A DNA stretch of 32,144 nucleotides. Source: Streptomyces milbemycinicus (lineage in GTDB: Bacteria; Actinomycetota; Actinomycetes; Streptomycetales; Streptomycetaceae). The notes under the pieces were generated by a model. The model was not told the DNA's origin. It saw only the letters and a program-made list of their open reading frames with translations, and did not search any database. The stretch spans positions 1 to 32,144 of the forward strand of contig NZ_MUNE01000502.1 of the NCBI RefSeq assembly GCF_002154605.1. Direction: 5' to 3'. Positions within the stretch are counted from its first letter, which is position 1. The number at the start of each line of letters is the position of its first letter. The translations under genes were made by a program, and so were the position numbers. This document shows positions 24,334 through 32,144 of the stretch, in pieces.

Positions 24334-25094
24334 CCTCCGCTGGACTGTCCCGCTTCACCGGCCGTACGGCGCTGCTCACCGCGGCGGCCTCCGGAATCGG
24401 CGCGGCCACCGCCCATCGCCTGGCCGCCGAAGGCGCCTTGGCCCTGGTCACCGATGTCGACGGCGAGGGCGCGCGCCGCGTGGCCGAGGAAATCAGGGCC
24501 AAGGGAGGGCAGGCCCAGGACCGCCGGCTCGATGTCACCTCGCCCGGCGAGTGGGACGAGGCCATCCAGCACGCCCGGTCCTGGACCGGCCGTCTCGACG
24601 TCCTCCATCTCAACGCCGGCCGCAACCTGTACGGGGCGGCACACGAGTTGGACGACAAATCCTGGCACCACCAGTTGCGGCTGTGCTTGGATTCGGTGTT
24701 CTATGGCGTGCGGGCCGCGGTGCCACAGCTCCAAGCGGTCCGTGGCGCGGTGGTGGTCACCTCGTCCATCCACGCGGCCCTGGGGTTCAAGGGCTACCCC
24801 GCGTACGCCGCGGCCAAGGCCGGCGTCGGTGGCCTGGTGCGTCAACTGGCCGTCGAATACGGCGGACAGGTGAGGTTCAACGCCGTCCTCCCCGGCTCCG
24901 TGTTCACGGCCCTGTGGGCGGACACGCCACCCGAGCAACTCGCCGAGGCGGGCGCGCGGGCGCCGGTCGGACGGCTCGGAATGCCGGAGGACATCGCCGC
25001 GGCGGTGGCCTACTTCGCCTCCGACGACTCGTCCTTCGTCACCGGCCAGAGCCTGCTCGTGGACGGCGGCCGCGGCATCAGCGCCCAGGAGTAG
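24330..25094 (+). CDS. SDR-family oxidoreductase, candidate D-galactose 1-dehydrogenase
   Basis: Protein of 254 aa, a classical SDR. The cofactor motif reads TAAASGIG at residues 17-24, with Ala in place of the usual first Gly. The Asp at 42 in VTDVD suggests NAD preference. LNAGR is the structural NAG motif, and the catalytic triad is Ser146, Tyr159, Lys163. ATG overlaps the lacI stop (ATGA), so regulator and enzyme are co-translated. The adjacent galactonate dehydratase, kinase, aldolase and lactonase leave one missing step, oxidation of galactose, which this enzyme would fill. Other sugar or polyol dehydrogenase roles are possible. Confidence 0.8.
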   Translation: MTSAGLSRFTGRTALLTAAASGIGAATAHRLAAEGALALVTDVDGEGARRVAEEIRAKGGQAQDRRLDVTSPGEWDEAIQHARSWTGRLDVLHLNAGRNLYGAAHELDDKSWHHQLRLCLDSVFYGVRAAVPQLQAVRGAVVVTSSIHAALGFKGYPAYAAAKAGVGGLVRQLAVEYGGQVRFNAVLPGSVFTALWADTPPEQLAEAGARAPVGRLGMPEDIAAAVAYFASDDSSFVTGQSLLVDGGRGISAQE

Positions 25095-25201
25095 CCCGCA
25101 CGCGCCCCGCGCCCTGCTAAGCCCAGCCCCTCTTCCGCCCCCTCCCCGCACAGCAGCCGCCGGCCTTAGAGCCGTGCGCCACCAGCACCTGGAGACCGCA
25201 C

Positions 25202-26347
25202 GTGAAGATCACCGGATACGAACTCTTCCTCGTCGAACCGCGCTGGCTCTTCCTGCGCATCGACACCGACGAGGGCATAGCCGGCTGGGGCGAGCCCATC
25301 GTCGAAGGCAAGGCACGCACCGTGGCCCAATGCGTCGAGGAGATGTTCGACTACCTCATCGGGCAGGATCCCACCCGCATCGAGGAACACTGGCAGGTCC
25401 TCGCCAAGGGCGGCTTCTACCGCGGTGGCGCCGTCCTCAACAGCGCCCTGGCGGGCATCGACCAGGCGCTGTGGGACATCGCGGGCAAGGCGCTCGGCGT
25501 CCCGGTCCACCAGCTTCTCGGCGGCCATGTGCGCGACCGGGTGCGCATCTACGGCTGGGTGGGCGGGGAGACCTTGCAGGAGTTGGCCGAGTCGGCTGCC
25601 GAGCAGGTCGCGAAGGGCCTGACCGCGGTCAAGATGAACCCCTGCGGTCAGCTGGAGCCGCTGGACACGCCGGCCACCATCAACGCCATGGTGGCCCGGG
25701 TGGCCGCGGTACGAGAGGCCGTCGGGCCGGAGTGCGATGTGGCGCTGGACTTCCACGGCCGCTTCAGCGGGGCCATGTCCCGCCGCGTGCTGCCGCTTCT
25801 CGAGCCGCTGCTGCCGATGTTCGTGGAGGAACCGGTCCTGCCGGAGTTCACCCAGGACCTCGGCGCCGTGGTGCGCTCCACCTCGATCCCCATCGCCACC
25901 GGCGAGCGGCTCTACTCCCGCTGGGACTTCCGCTCCGTGCTGTCCGACGGCATCGCCGTGGCCCAGCCCGACATCAGCCACGCCGGGGGCATCTCCGAGA
26001 CCCGGCGGATCGCGGCCATGGCGGAGGCCCATGACGTCCTGGTCGCGCCGCACTGCCCGCTCGGCCCGATCGCCCTGGCCGCGAGCCTGCAACTCGACCT
26101 CGCCGTCCCCAACTTCCTCATTCAGGAACAGGCGCTCGGCATCGGATACGGAGACAGCAGCGGGCTGCTGAACTACCTCCTCGACCCCTCGCCCTTCACG
26201 CCCGAGGCCGGCTACATCCCCCGGCTGACCGGGCCCGGCCTCGGTATCACCATCGACGAAGACGCCGTACGTGCCGCCGCCGAGCGCGGACACAGCTGGC
26301 GCAACCCCGTGTGGCGCAACGCCGACGGCTCCCTGGCCGCCTGGTAG
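25202..26347 (+). CDS. dgoD: D-galactonate dehydratase
   Basis: Protein of 381 aa, the same length class as E. coli DgoD (382 aa), with similarity end to end as far as I can recall the E. coli protein. Landmarks: RWLFLRIDTDEGIAGWGEP, GGFYRGG, ALDFHGRFS with metal ligand Asp183 and acid/base His185, FVEEPVLPE with Glu209, TGERLYSRWDF with Glu235, APHCPLGPIALAA with His284, and the terminal WRNPVW. It dehydrates D-galactonate to 2-keto-3-deoxy-D-galactonate. GTG 25202 has GGAG about 7 nt upstream. The gene follows the SDR after 107 bp. It fixes the substrate class of the whole island. Confidence 0.93.
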   Translation: MKITGYELFLVEPRWLFLRIDTDEGIAGWGEPIVEGKARTVAQCVEEMFDYLIGQDPTRIEEHWQVLAKGGFYRGGAVLNSALAGIDQALWDIAGKALGVPVHQLLGGHVRDRVRIYGWVGGETLQELAESAAEQVAKGLTAVKMNPCGQLEPLDTPATINAMVARVAAVREAVGPECDVALDFHGRFSGAMSRRVLPLLEPLLPMFVEEPVLPEFTQDLGAVVRSTSIPIATGERLYSRWDFRSVLSDGIAVAQPDISHAGGISETRRIAAMAEAHDVLVAPHCPLGPIALAASLQLDLAVPNFLIQEQALGIGYGDSSGLLNYLLDPSPFTPEAGYIPRLTGPGLGITIDEDAVRAAAERGHSWRNPVWRNADGSLAAW

Positions 26348-26441
26348 CGGCCGGCGGTACGCGCGAAGCAGCGGGTGGCGGCGGCCGGCCATCGCTGTCG
26401 CCCCCGCCCGCGGTCCTTTAAACGAGCTGGAGAAGTAACTC

Positions 26442-28439
26442 ATGCCTGTTTTCCGCATCGCTGAAGCCGCCCTCGAGATCCAGCAGGGGCACGAAGTCCT
26501 CCGGGTCGAACCATGGGGCGCCGACAGCGCCCGGGTGCGCGCCGCCCGGTACCGCATCCCCGCCGAGAGCATCGGGGCCCTGGACGAGCGCCCGCCGTCG
26601 GCCGACGACACCGTGTCGGTGAGCGCCGGCGACTCCTCCGGTGTCCTCGTCCACGGGGAACTCACCGTCTCGGCCGTCCACCACTGGGACCAGGTGCGGC
26701 TGACCTTCACCCGCACCAGCACGGGCGAGGAACTGCTCGCCGAGCAGACCCGCGGCTGGCAGGGCAACCGCACGGGCGTGTACGAGGCCCAGCAGCGGTT
26801 CGCCGCATACCCCGGGGAGCGGCTGTACGGCCTCGGCCAGCACGCCCACGGCAGGCTCGACCACAAGGGCCTCCGCCTGGACCTCGTGCAACGCAACGGC
26901 GAGGTCAGCATCCCGTTCGTGCTGTCCAGCCGTGGCTACGGCCTGCTGTGGAACGTGCCCGCCCTGGGCTCCGTGGAGTTCGCCGAGAACGGCACCTGCT
27001 GGACGGCCGACCAGACCCGCGAGATCGACTACTGGATCACCGCCGCCCCCACCCCGAAGGAGATCCTGGCCCGGTACGCCGACGCCACCGGCCACGCCCC
27101 CGAACTGCCCGAGTGGGCCAGTGGCTTCTGGCAGTGCAAGCTGCGCTACCGCACCCAGGACGAACTCCTGGCCGTCGCCCGCGAACACCGACGCCGGGGC
27201 CTGCCGATGTCCGTGATCGTCACGGACTACTTCCACTGGTCGGCCATGGGCGACTACCGCTTCGACGAGGCGGAGTGGCCCGACCCGAAGGCCATGGTCG
27301 ACGAACTGGCCGACCTGGGCGTGGAGCTGATGGTCTCGGTCTGGCCCACCGTCTCACCGCTCTCGGAGAACTACGCCGCCTTCCGCGACCGGGGTCTGCT
27401 CCTCGGCTCCGACCAGGGCGCCGAGTTCCACCACCTCGTCCAGGACAAGGGCATGGCCACACAGATGCCCGTCGCCGTCTACGACCCGACCAACCCGGAC
27501 ACCCGTTCCTTCGTATGGGACCTGATCCGCCGCAACTACCTCGACCTCGGCATCCGCGTGTTCTGGCTGGACGCCTGCGAGCCCGAACTCGTCCCCGCCC
27601 ACCCGGCGAACCTCACGCTGTACGCCGGTCCGGGCGCACAGGCCACGAACGTGTTCCCCCGCGACAACGCACGCCTGTTCGCGGAGGGCATGGCCGCCGC
27701 CGGACAGCCGGGCACGGTGCTGCTGTCCCGGTCCGCCTGGGCCGGCGCGCAGAAGTACGGGGCCGCCGTCTGGTCCGGCGACATCCCCGCGACCTGGGAC
27801 TCCCTGAGGCGGCAGGTGCGTGCCGGGCTGTCCATCGCCGTCTCGGGCATCCCCTGGTGGACCACCGACATCGGAGGCTTCCAGGGCGGGGACCCGGACG
27901 ACTCCGGCTACCGGGAGCTGATGATCCGCTGGTTCCAGTACGGCGCCTTCTGCCCGCTCTTCCGGCTGCACGGCGACCGCGAACCACGCATGCCATGGGG
28001 CCACGCCCAGACCGGCGGCCCCAACGAGGTCTGGTCGTACGGCGAGGAGGCCTACGAGATCCTCAGCGCCCATCTCCATCTGCGGGAGCGGCTGCGGCCC
28101 TACCTCCACGAGCAGATGCGCACGGCCTCCGAACACGGCACCCCGCCGATGCGGCCGCTCTTCGTCGACTTCCCGCACGACCAGGCCGCCTGGACGGTCG
28201 ACGACCAGTTCATGTTCGGCCCCGACATCCTCGTCGCCCCTGTCACCATTCCCGGTGCGTCCGAGCGGCAGGTGCACCTCCCCGAGGGCGTGACCTGGAC
28301 CGACGCCTGGACCGGCCGCGAACACGCCGGCGGCGCCACCGTCACCGCCCACGCCCCGATCGAGCGCATCCCCGTGTTCGTCGCGCAGGGGGCCGATGTG
28401 CTGGGGCTCTTCACACCGGCGGAACCGGCGCACCGCTGA
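26442..28439 (+). CDS. alpha-glycosidase, GH31 (alpha-xylosidase or alpha-galactosidase type)
   Basis: Protein of 665 aa. An N-terminal beta-sandwich (GERLYGLGQHAHGRLDHKG) precedes the barrel with VTDYFHWSAMGDYRFDEAEW and MVSVWPTVSPLSENY. Probable nucleophile Asp377 lies in FWLDACEPEL and acid/base Asp447 in VWSGDIPATW; GIPWWTTDIGGF follows. This TDYFHW/WPTVSPLSENY type is common in plant-polysaccharide loci. It could be an alpha-xylosidase acting on xyloglucan oligosaccharides or, given the galactonate genes, an alpha-galactosidase. No signal peptide, so cytoplasmic. ATG 26442 has GGAGAAG 6 nt upstream; the gap after dgoD is 94 bp. Confidence 0.87.
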   Translation: MPVFRIAEAALEIQQGHEVLRVEPWGADSARVRAARYRIPAESIGALDERPPSADDTVSVSAGDSSGVLVHGELTVSAVHHWDQVRLTFTRTSTGEELLAEQTRGWQGNRTGVYEAQQRFAAYPGERLYGLGQHAHGRLDHKGLRLDLVQRNGEVSIPFVLSSRGYGLLWNVPALGSVEFAENGTCWTADQTREIDYWITAAPTPKEILARYADATGHAPELPEWASGFWQCKLRYRTQDELLAVAREHRRRGLPMSVIVTDYFHWSAMGDYRFDEAEWPDPKAMVDELADLGVELMVSVWPTVSPLSENYAAFRDRGLLLGSDQGAEFHHLVQDKGMATQMPVAVYDPTNPDTRSFVWDLIRRNYLDLGIRVFWLDACEPELVPAHPANLTLYAGPGAQATNVFPRDNARLFAEGMAAAGQPGTVLLSRSAWAGAQKYGAAVWSGDIPATWDSLRRQVRAGLSIAVSGIPWWTTDIGGFQGGDPDDSGYRELMIRWFQYGAFCPLFRLHGDREPRMPWGHAQTGGPNEVWSYGEEAYEILSAHLHLRERLRPYLHEQMRTASEHGTPPMRPLFVDFPHDQAAWTVDDQFMFGPDILVAPVTIPGASERQVHLPEGVTWTDAWTGREHAGGATVTAHAPIERIPVFVAQGADVLGLFTPAEPAHR

Positions 28440-28477
28440 CCGCGGACCCCGAGCCGCCGCCAGCCCGCTCACCTCTC

Positions 28478-28516
28478 TTGACACCCTCGCAATGCGATGC
28501 AAGTTTTTTATCGATA
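28478..28516 (+). promoter_or_regulatory. candidate internal promoter/operator before the first GH51 gene
   Basis: A strikingly AT-rich island for this genome. It has TTGACA at 28478-28483, the short palindrome CGCAATGCG at 28488-28496, and TATCGATA at 28509-28516 directly after a run of six T. No clean -10 is found 17-18 bp from TTGACA, so promoter identity is uncertain; the palindromes could bind a LacI-type regulator. Confidence 0.35.
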
Positions 28517-28541
28517 CAAACACTCATCCTGGAGTACCTCC

Positions 28542-30059
28542 GTGCCGAACGCCACCGCGGTCATCAACCTCGACATCGAGGGCCCGAAGATCAACCGCCA
28601 TATCTACGGCCACTTCGCCGAACACCTCGGCCGCTGCATCTACGACGGCTTCTGGGTCGGGGAGGACTCGCCGATACCCAACGAGGGCGGCATCCGCCTG
28701 GACATCGTGCAAGCGCTGCGGGCCCTGAACATCCCCAATCTTCGCTGGCCCGGCGGTTGTTTCGCCGACGAGTACCACTGGAAGGACGGCATCGGCCCCA
28801 GGGAGCAGCGTCCCAGGATGGTGAACACGCACTGGGGCAACGTGGAGGAGAACAACCACTTCGGCACGCACGAGTTCATGGCCCTGTGCGAGCTGCTCGG
28901 CGCCGAGCCGTACATCAGCGGCAACGTGGGCAGCGGCACCGTCCAGGAGATGAGCGAGTGGGTGGAGTATCTGACTCGTGACGGCGACAGCCCCATGGTG
29001 GGGCTGCGCAAGGCCAATGGCCGCGATGAGCCCTGGCGGGTGAAGTTCTGGGGCATCGGAAACGAGACCTGGGGCTGCGGCGGCAATATGCGCGCCGAGT
29101 ACTTCGCCGACCTGGCCCGTCAGTACTCCACGTACTGCCGGGACCACGGCGACAACAAGCTCTACCGCATCGCCTCCGGTGCGAACGCGGACGACTACAA
29201 GTGGACCGAGACGCTGATGCAGCAGATCAGCTGCTTCGGCTGCGAGGCCACCCCGCGCAACTTCTTCCAGGGGCTCTCCGTCCACTACTACACGATGGCC
29301 GGCCCCTGGGACGCGAAGGGCAGCGCCACCGTCTTCGAGGCGGACGACTACTACCGGACGATGCTCTCCGCCCGGAAGATCGACCGCATCCTCACCGGAC
29401 ACTCCACGGTCATGGACATCTACGACCCCGGCCGGTCGGTCGGCCTGGTCCTGGACGAGTGGGGCACCTGGTGGGACGTCGAGCCGGGCACTAACCCCGG
29501 CTTCCTGTACCAGCAGAACACCCTGCGTGACGCACTGGTGGCCGGCACCCACTTCGACATCTTCCACAAGCACGCAGCCCGCCTGTCCATGGCCAACATC
29601 GCCCAGACCGTCAACGTCCTCCAGGCGATGGTGCTCACCGACGGCGACGCGCTGGTCCTGACCCCGACCTACCACGTGTTCGAGATGAACAAGGGCCACC
29701 AGGACGCCACCTCGCTCCCCGTCCACCTGCGCACCGAGAACGCCCGCCGCCGCGTCGGGGACACCGAACTGGACACCCTGTCCGCCTCCGCCAGCGTCAA
29801 GGACGGCACGGTCCTCGTCTCACTGTCCAACCTGGACGCCGAGGAGCCCGCCGAGGTGACACTCGACCTGCGCGGCGGCACCGTCGGCGAACCGACCGCC
29901 CGCCTCCTGACCGCCAACCGGCTCCAAGCCCACAACACCCCGGAGGCACCGGAGGCCGTCCACCCTCGCGCCTTCGACGACCTGAAGGTCACCGACCGGG
30001 GCCTGACCCTGACGCTGCCGCCCCACTCGTTCCTCACCGTCCAGGCGCCCCTGGCCTGA
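28542..30059 (+). CDS. alpha-L-arabinofuranosidase, GH51 (bacterial type)
   Basis: Protein of 505 aa from GTG 28542, which has GGAG 7 nt upstream; the frame is open to 28497 but the homologous start is here. Family motifs: [53 protein letters not shown] with acid/base Glu175, [14 protein letters not shown] with nucleophile Glu306, and [12 protein letters not shown]. The C-terminal beta domain ends [10 protein letters not shown]. It releases terminal alpha-L-arabinofuranose from arabinoxylan-, arabinan- or arabinogalactan-derived oligosaccharides. No signal peptide, so intracellular. Confidence 0.93.
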   Translation: MPNATAVINLDIEGPKINRHIYGHFAEHLGRCIYDGFWVGEDSPIPNEGGIRLDIVQALRALNIPNLRWPGGCFADEYHWKDGIGPREQRPRMVNTHWGNVEENNHFGTHEFMALCELLGAEPYISGNVGSGTVQEMSEWVEYLTRDGDSPMVGLRKANGRDEPWRVKFWGIGNETWGCGGNMRAEYFADLARQYSTYCRDHGDNKLYRIASGANADDYKWTETLMQQISCFGCEATPRNFFQGLSVHYYTMAGPWDAKGSATVFEADDYYRTMLSARKIDRILTGHSTVMDIYDPGRSVGLVLDEWGTWWDVEPGTNPGFLYQQNTLRDALVAGTHFDIFHKHAARLSMANIAQTVNVLQAMVLTDGDALVLTPTYHVFEMNKGHQDATSLPVHLRTENARRRVGDTELDTLSASASVKDGTVLVSLSNLDAEEPAEVTLDLRGGTVGEPTARLLTANRLQAHNTPEAPEAVHPRAFDDLKVTDRGLTLTLPPHSFLTVQAPLA

Positions 30060-30103
30060 CCGGCGCACCACCGCCCATTCCCGGGCCCAAGGAGTAGACG
30101 ACG

Positions 30104-32144
30104 ATGACTGAATCCACCGGACCCGCCGAGACGGTCGTCGAGGTGGACACGAACGCACCGGGCACCGCCATCTCGCCCGATCTGTTCGGAGTGTTCTTCG
30201 AGGACATCAACTACGCGGCGGACGGCGGTCTCTACGCCGAGCTGGTGCAGAACCGGTCCTTCGCCTACAGCCCCGCCGACCGGCCCGAATGGCACGCCCT
30301 GACCGCCTGGGAACTGCTGGAACGGGACGGCGCCACCGGGTCGGTCACGGTGTCCACCGACGCACCAGTGCATACGGCCAGCCCGCACCACGCGGTGCTG
30401 CGCACCACCGCCGCCGGTGCGGCGGGCCTCGGGGCGGGGCTGCGCAACGAGGGTTTCGACGGCATCGCCGTCCGGGCGGGCGAACGCTACGACGTCAGCC
30501 TCTTCGCCCGCCTGGCGGACGGGGCCGCGGACCGTCTGGTGGCGCGGATCGAGAGCCGGGACGGCAGCCGGGTCCACGGCCAGGCGGAGCTGGGCCCGCT
30601 CCACGGGGCCTGGCAGCGCCACACGGCGGTGATCACATGTGAGGGGACCGACCAGGACGCCAGGCTCGCCGTGGTGGCGTCCGGGGTCGGGACCGTCCAT
30701 CTGGACCTGGTCTCGCTCTTTCCGCAGGCCACCTTCCGCGGTCGGCCCGGCGGGCTGCGCGCCGACCTGGCGCAGGCAATCGCGGACCTGAAGCCGAAGT
30801 TCGTGCGTTTCCCCGGTGGCTGTGTCGCGCACGGGCTGGGACTGGCCAACATGTACCGCTGGCCCGCCACCATCGGACCGGTGCAGGACCGTCGGCAGCT
30901 GTCCAACCTATGGGGCTATCACCAGTCGATGGGCCTGGGCACTTACGAGTACTTCCAGTTCTGCGAGGACATCGGAGCCAAGCCGCTGCCCGTCGTGTCG
31001 GCCGGGGTCTGTTGCCAGAACACGCGGGTGACCGGCCAGGTCGGGCTTCCCGAGGAGGAGATGCCCGGCTATATCGAAGAGGTACTGGCCCTGGTGGAGT
31101 GGGCCAACGGCCCCGCCGATTCCCCATGGGGCGCCCTGCGCGCCGCCGCCGGGCACCCCGAGCCGTTCGGCCTCGAATACCTGGGGGTGGGTAACGAGGA
31201 CACCATCACCGATACCTTCCGCGACCGCTTCTCCCGTATCCACGACGCCCTGAGCGAGCACCACCCCGAGATCACGGTCGTCGGCACCGTGGGCCCTTCG
31301 CCCTGCGGTGACGAGTGGGAGAAGGGCTGGGCGTTCGCGCGCGAACGGGGTGTCCCGGTCGTCGACGAACACTCCTACAAATCCCCGCGCTGGTTCCTGG
31401 AGAACACCCGCCGCTTCGACACGATGGACCGCCAAGGCCCGCACCTGTACATCGGTGAGTACGGGAGCTGGGGCAACCACGGCCGCAGCGCGGTCGCGGA
31501 GGCGGCCTACATGATCGCCATGGAGCGCAACGGCGATGTCGTCCGGCTGGCCTCCTACGCGCCGCTGCTCGCCAAACGCGGCCACACCCAGTGGGCGCCC
31601 GACCTGATCTACTTCGACAACACCGACGTCTGGCCCACCCTCAACTACCACGTCCAGCGGATGCACTCGGCGAACTCCGGGGACACCGCCCTGCCGGTCA
31701 CCGTCGCCGGAGCGCCCCAGGCGCCGCCCGTCCCCGACGCCGCCCGGCACGGTGTCCACATCGGGACCAGCGCGGACACCCGCGCCGAGTTCACCGACGC
31801 CCGTATCGGCCCCCTGGGCGCCGAGCCCGCACCGGCCCGGGATCTCGCCGGCTGGGACACCGAATCCGGCACCTGGGAGCCGGACGGCGCGGGCGGCATC
31901 CGGCAGACGGCGAACGGCAACGGCGCCAGACTGCTGCTGGCGGAGGCGGCAGACGGCCCGTCGTACGCCTTCTCGGTGCGGGCCAGGAAGAACGGCGGCG
32001 GCGAAGGCTTCGTCATCGGCTTCGCCGTGACCTCGCCCGGCAACTGGTACCAGTGGTCGGTCGGCGGCTGGCAGAACCGCTGGACGCGCCTCCAGCGCGT
32101 GGACGACGGCGTGCTGCACGACCTCAACGACCCCGTGGCCGTCC
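30104..32144 (+). CDS. alpha-L-arabinofuranosidase, GH51 (long, CBM-containing type), 3' end beyond window
   Basis: From ATG 30104, preceded by AAGGAG, the frame is open for 680 codons to the window end. LFGVFFEDINYAADGGLYAE starts the protein. Residues of about 60-200 look like a CBM4/9-like inserted sandwich domain (AGERYDVSLFARL, WQRHTAVITCEGTDQDARL). The barrel has KFVRFPGGCVAHGLGLANMY, YLGVGNEDTITDTF with acid/base Glu365 and LYIGEYGSW with nucleophile Glu452. A C-terminal sandwich follows (GWDTESGTWEPDG, NWYQWSVGGWQNRWTRL). This is the long GH51 architecture, usually over 800 aa. It sits 44 bp after the shorter GH51 and is probably co-transcribed. No secretion signal is seen. Confidence 0.9.
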   Translation, partial: MTESTGPAETVVEVDTNAPGTAISPDLFGVFFEDINYAADGGLYAELVQNRSFAYSPADRPEWHALTAWELLERDGATGSVTVSTDAPVHTASPHHAVLRTTAAGAAGLGAGLRNEGFDGIAVRAGERYDVSLFARLADGAADRLVARIESRDGSRVHGQAELGPLHGAWQRHTAVITCEGTDQDARLAVVASGVGTVHLDLVSLFPQATFRGRPGGLRADLAQAIADLKPKFVRFPGGCVAHGLGLANMYRWPATIGPVQDRRQLSNLWGYHQSMGLGTYEYFQFCEDIGAKPLPVVSAGVCCQNTRVTGQVGLPEEEMPGYIEEVLALVEWANGPADSPWGALRAAAGHPEPFGLEYLGVGNEDTITDTFRDRFSRIHDALSEHHPEITVVGTVGPSPCGDEWEKGWAFARERGVPVVDEHSYKSPRWFLENTRRFDTMDRQGPHLYIGEYGSWGNHGRSAVAEAAYMIAMERNGDVVRLASYAPLLAKRGHTQWAPDLIYFDNTDVWPTLNYHVQRMHSANSGDTALPVTVAGAPQAPPVPDAARHGVHIGTSADTRAEFTDARIGPLGAEPAPARDLAGWDTESGTWEPDGAGGIRQTANGNGARLLLAEAADGPSYAFSVRARKNGGGEGFVIGFAVTSPGNWYQWSVGGWQNRWTRLQRVDDGVLHDLNDPVAV

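Noticed and set aside
26348..26441. GC-rich inverted repeat (GGCCGGC/GCCGGCC) after dgoD as a terminator
   Set aside because: Short stem, long loop and no T-run; similar repeats arise by chance at this GC content.
26513..28981. An 822-codon plus-strand frame across GH31 and the start of GH51
   Set aside because: It is rich in Arg/Pro/Gly, matches no family and overlaps two well-supported genes; typical high-GC shadow.
1..32144. CRISPR arrays, tRNA or rRNA genes, phage or defence systems
   Set aside because: No regularly spaced direct repeats, no cloverleaf-like segments and no recognisable defence or phage proteins were found on either strand.

Overview
The window looks like a high-GC actinomycete chromosome, most probably Streptomyces. 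Codon third positions are almost all G or C, GTG starts are common, and genes overlap as GTGA/ATGA. A DUF742 fragment and a YiaA/YiaB-type membrane protein are present. Two sugar ABC importers lack their own ATPase, which fits the shared ATPase (MsiK) known in Streptomyces. The species cannot be named from this sequence.

Layout. (1) 1-881: the 3' end of a DUF742 gene with an unusual C-terminal tail, followed by two head-to-head remnants of a Streptomyces integrase-type insertion sequence. (2) 1072-13627: an L-fucose island. A nine-gene minus-strand operon (12732 to 1816) encodes GH29 alpha-L-fucosidase, a lipoprotein sugar-binding protein, two permeases, an enolase-superfamily dehydratase, a sugar mutarotase, an amidohydrolase-2 lactonase, an aldo/keto reductase and a GH38 alpha-mannosidase. 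A FadR-type GntR regulator stands at each end (1072-1767 and 12921-13627). The mannosidase carries three frameshifts and the second regulator one. (3) 13628-16842: an insertion-sequence scar zone. It holds a truncated phosphotransferase-like gene, an integrase fragment, an intact YiaA/YiaB-like gene, and a decayed IS1182-type element with 27-bp terminal inverted repeats that surrounds a 642-bp integrase-derived element with its own 15-bp inverted repeats. (4) 16941-32144: an intact D-galactose/galactonate island organised divergently around a LacI regulator. On the minus strand are binding protein, two permeases, KDPGal-type aldolase, PfkB-family KDG-type kinase and beta-propeller lactonase. 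On the plus strand are LacI, SDR, D-galactonate dehydratase, GH31, GH51 and a second, architecturally different GH51 that runs off the window.

How the genes work together (inference from families and context). Both islands appear to import oligosaccharides, trim them in the cytoplasm with glycosidases that lack signal peptides, and oxidise the released sugar without first phosphorylating it. In the first island L-fucose would go to L-fuconolactone (AKR), L-fuconate (amidohydrolase) and 2-keto-3-deoxy-L-fuconate (enolase superfamily). The enzymes that finish this route are not in the window. The second island has all the steps of a De Ley-Doudoroff route: galactose dehydrogenase, lactonase, galactonate dehydratase, keto-deoxy-galactonate kinase and aldolase. 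Fucose, galactose, arabinose and possibly xylose or mannose together point to plant cell-wall or glycoprotein glycans.

All frameshifts and mobile-element debris lie in the left 17 kb. The right half reads cleanly.
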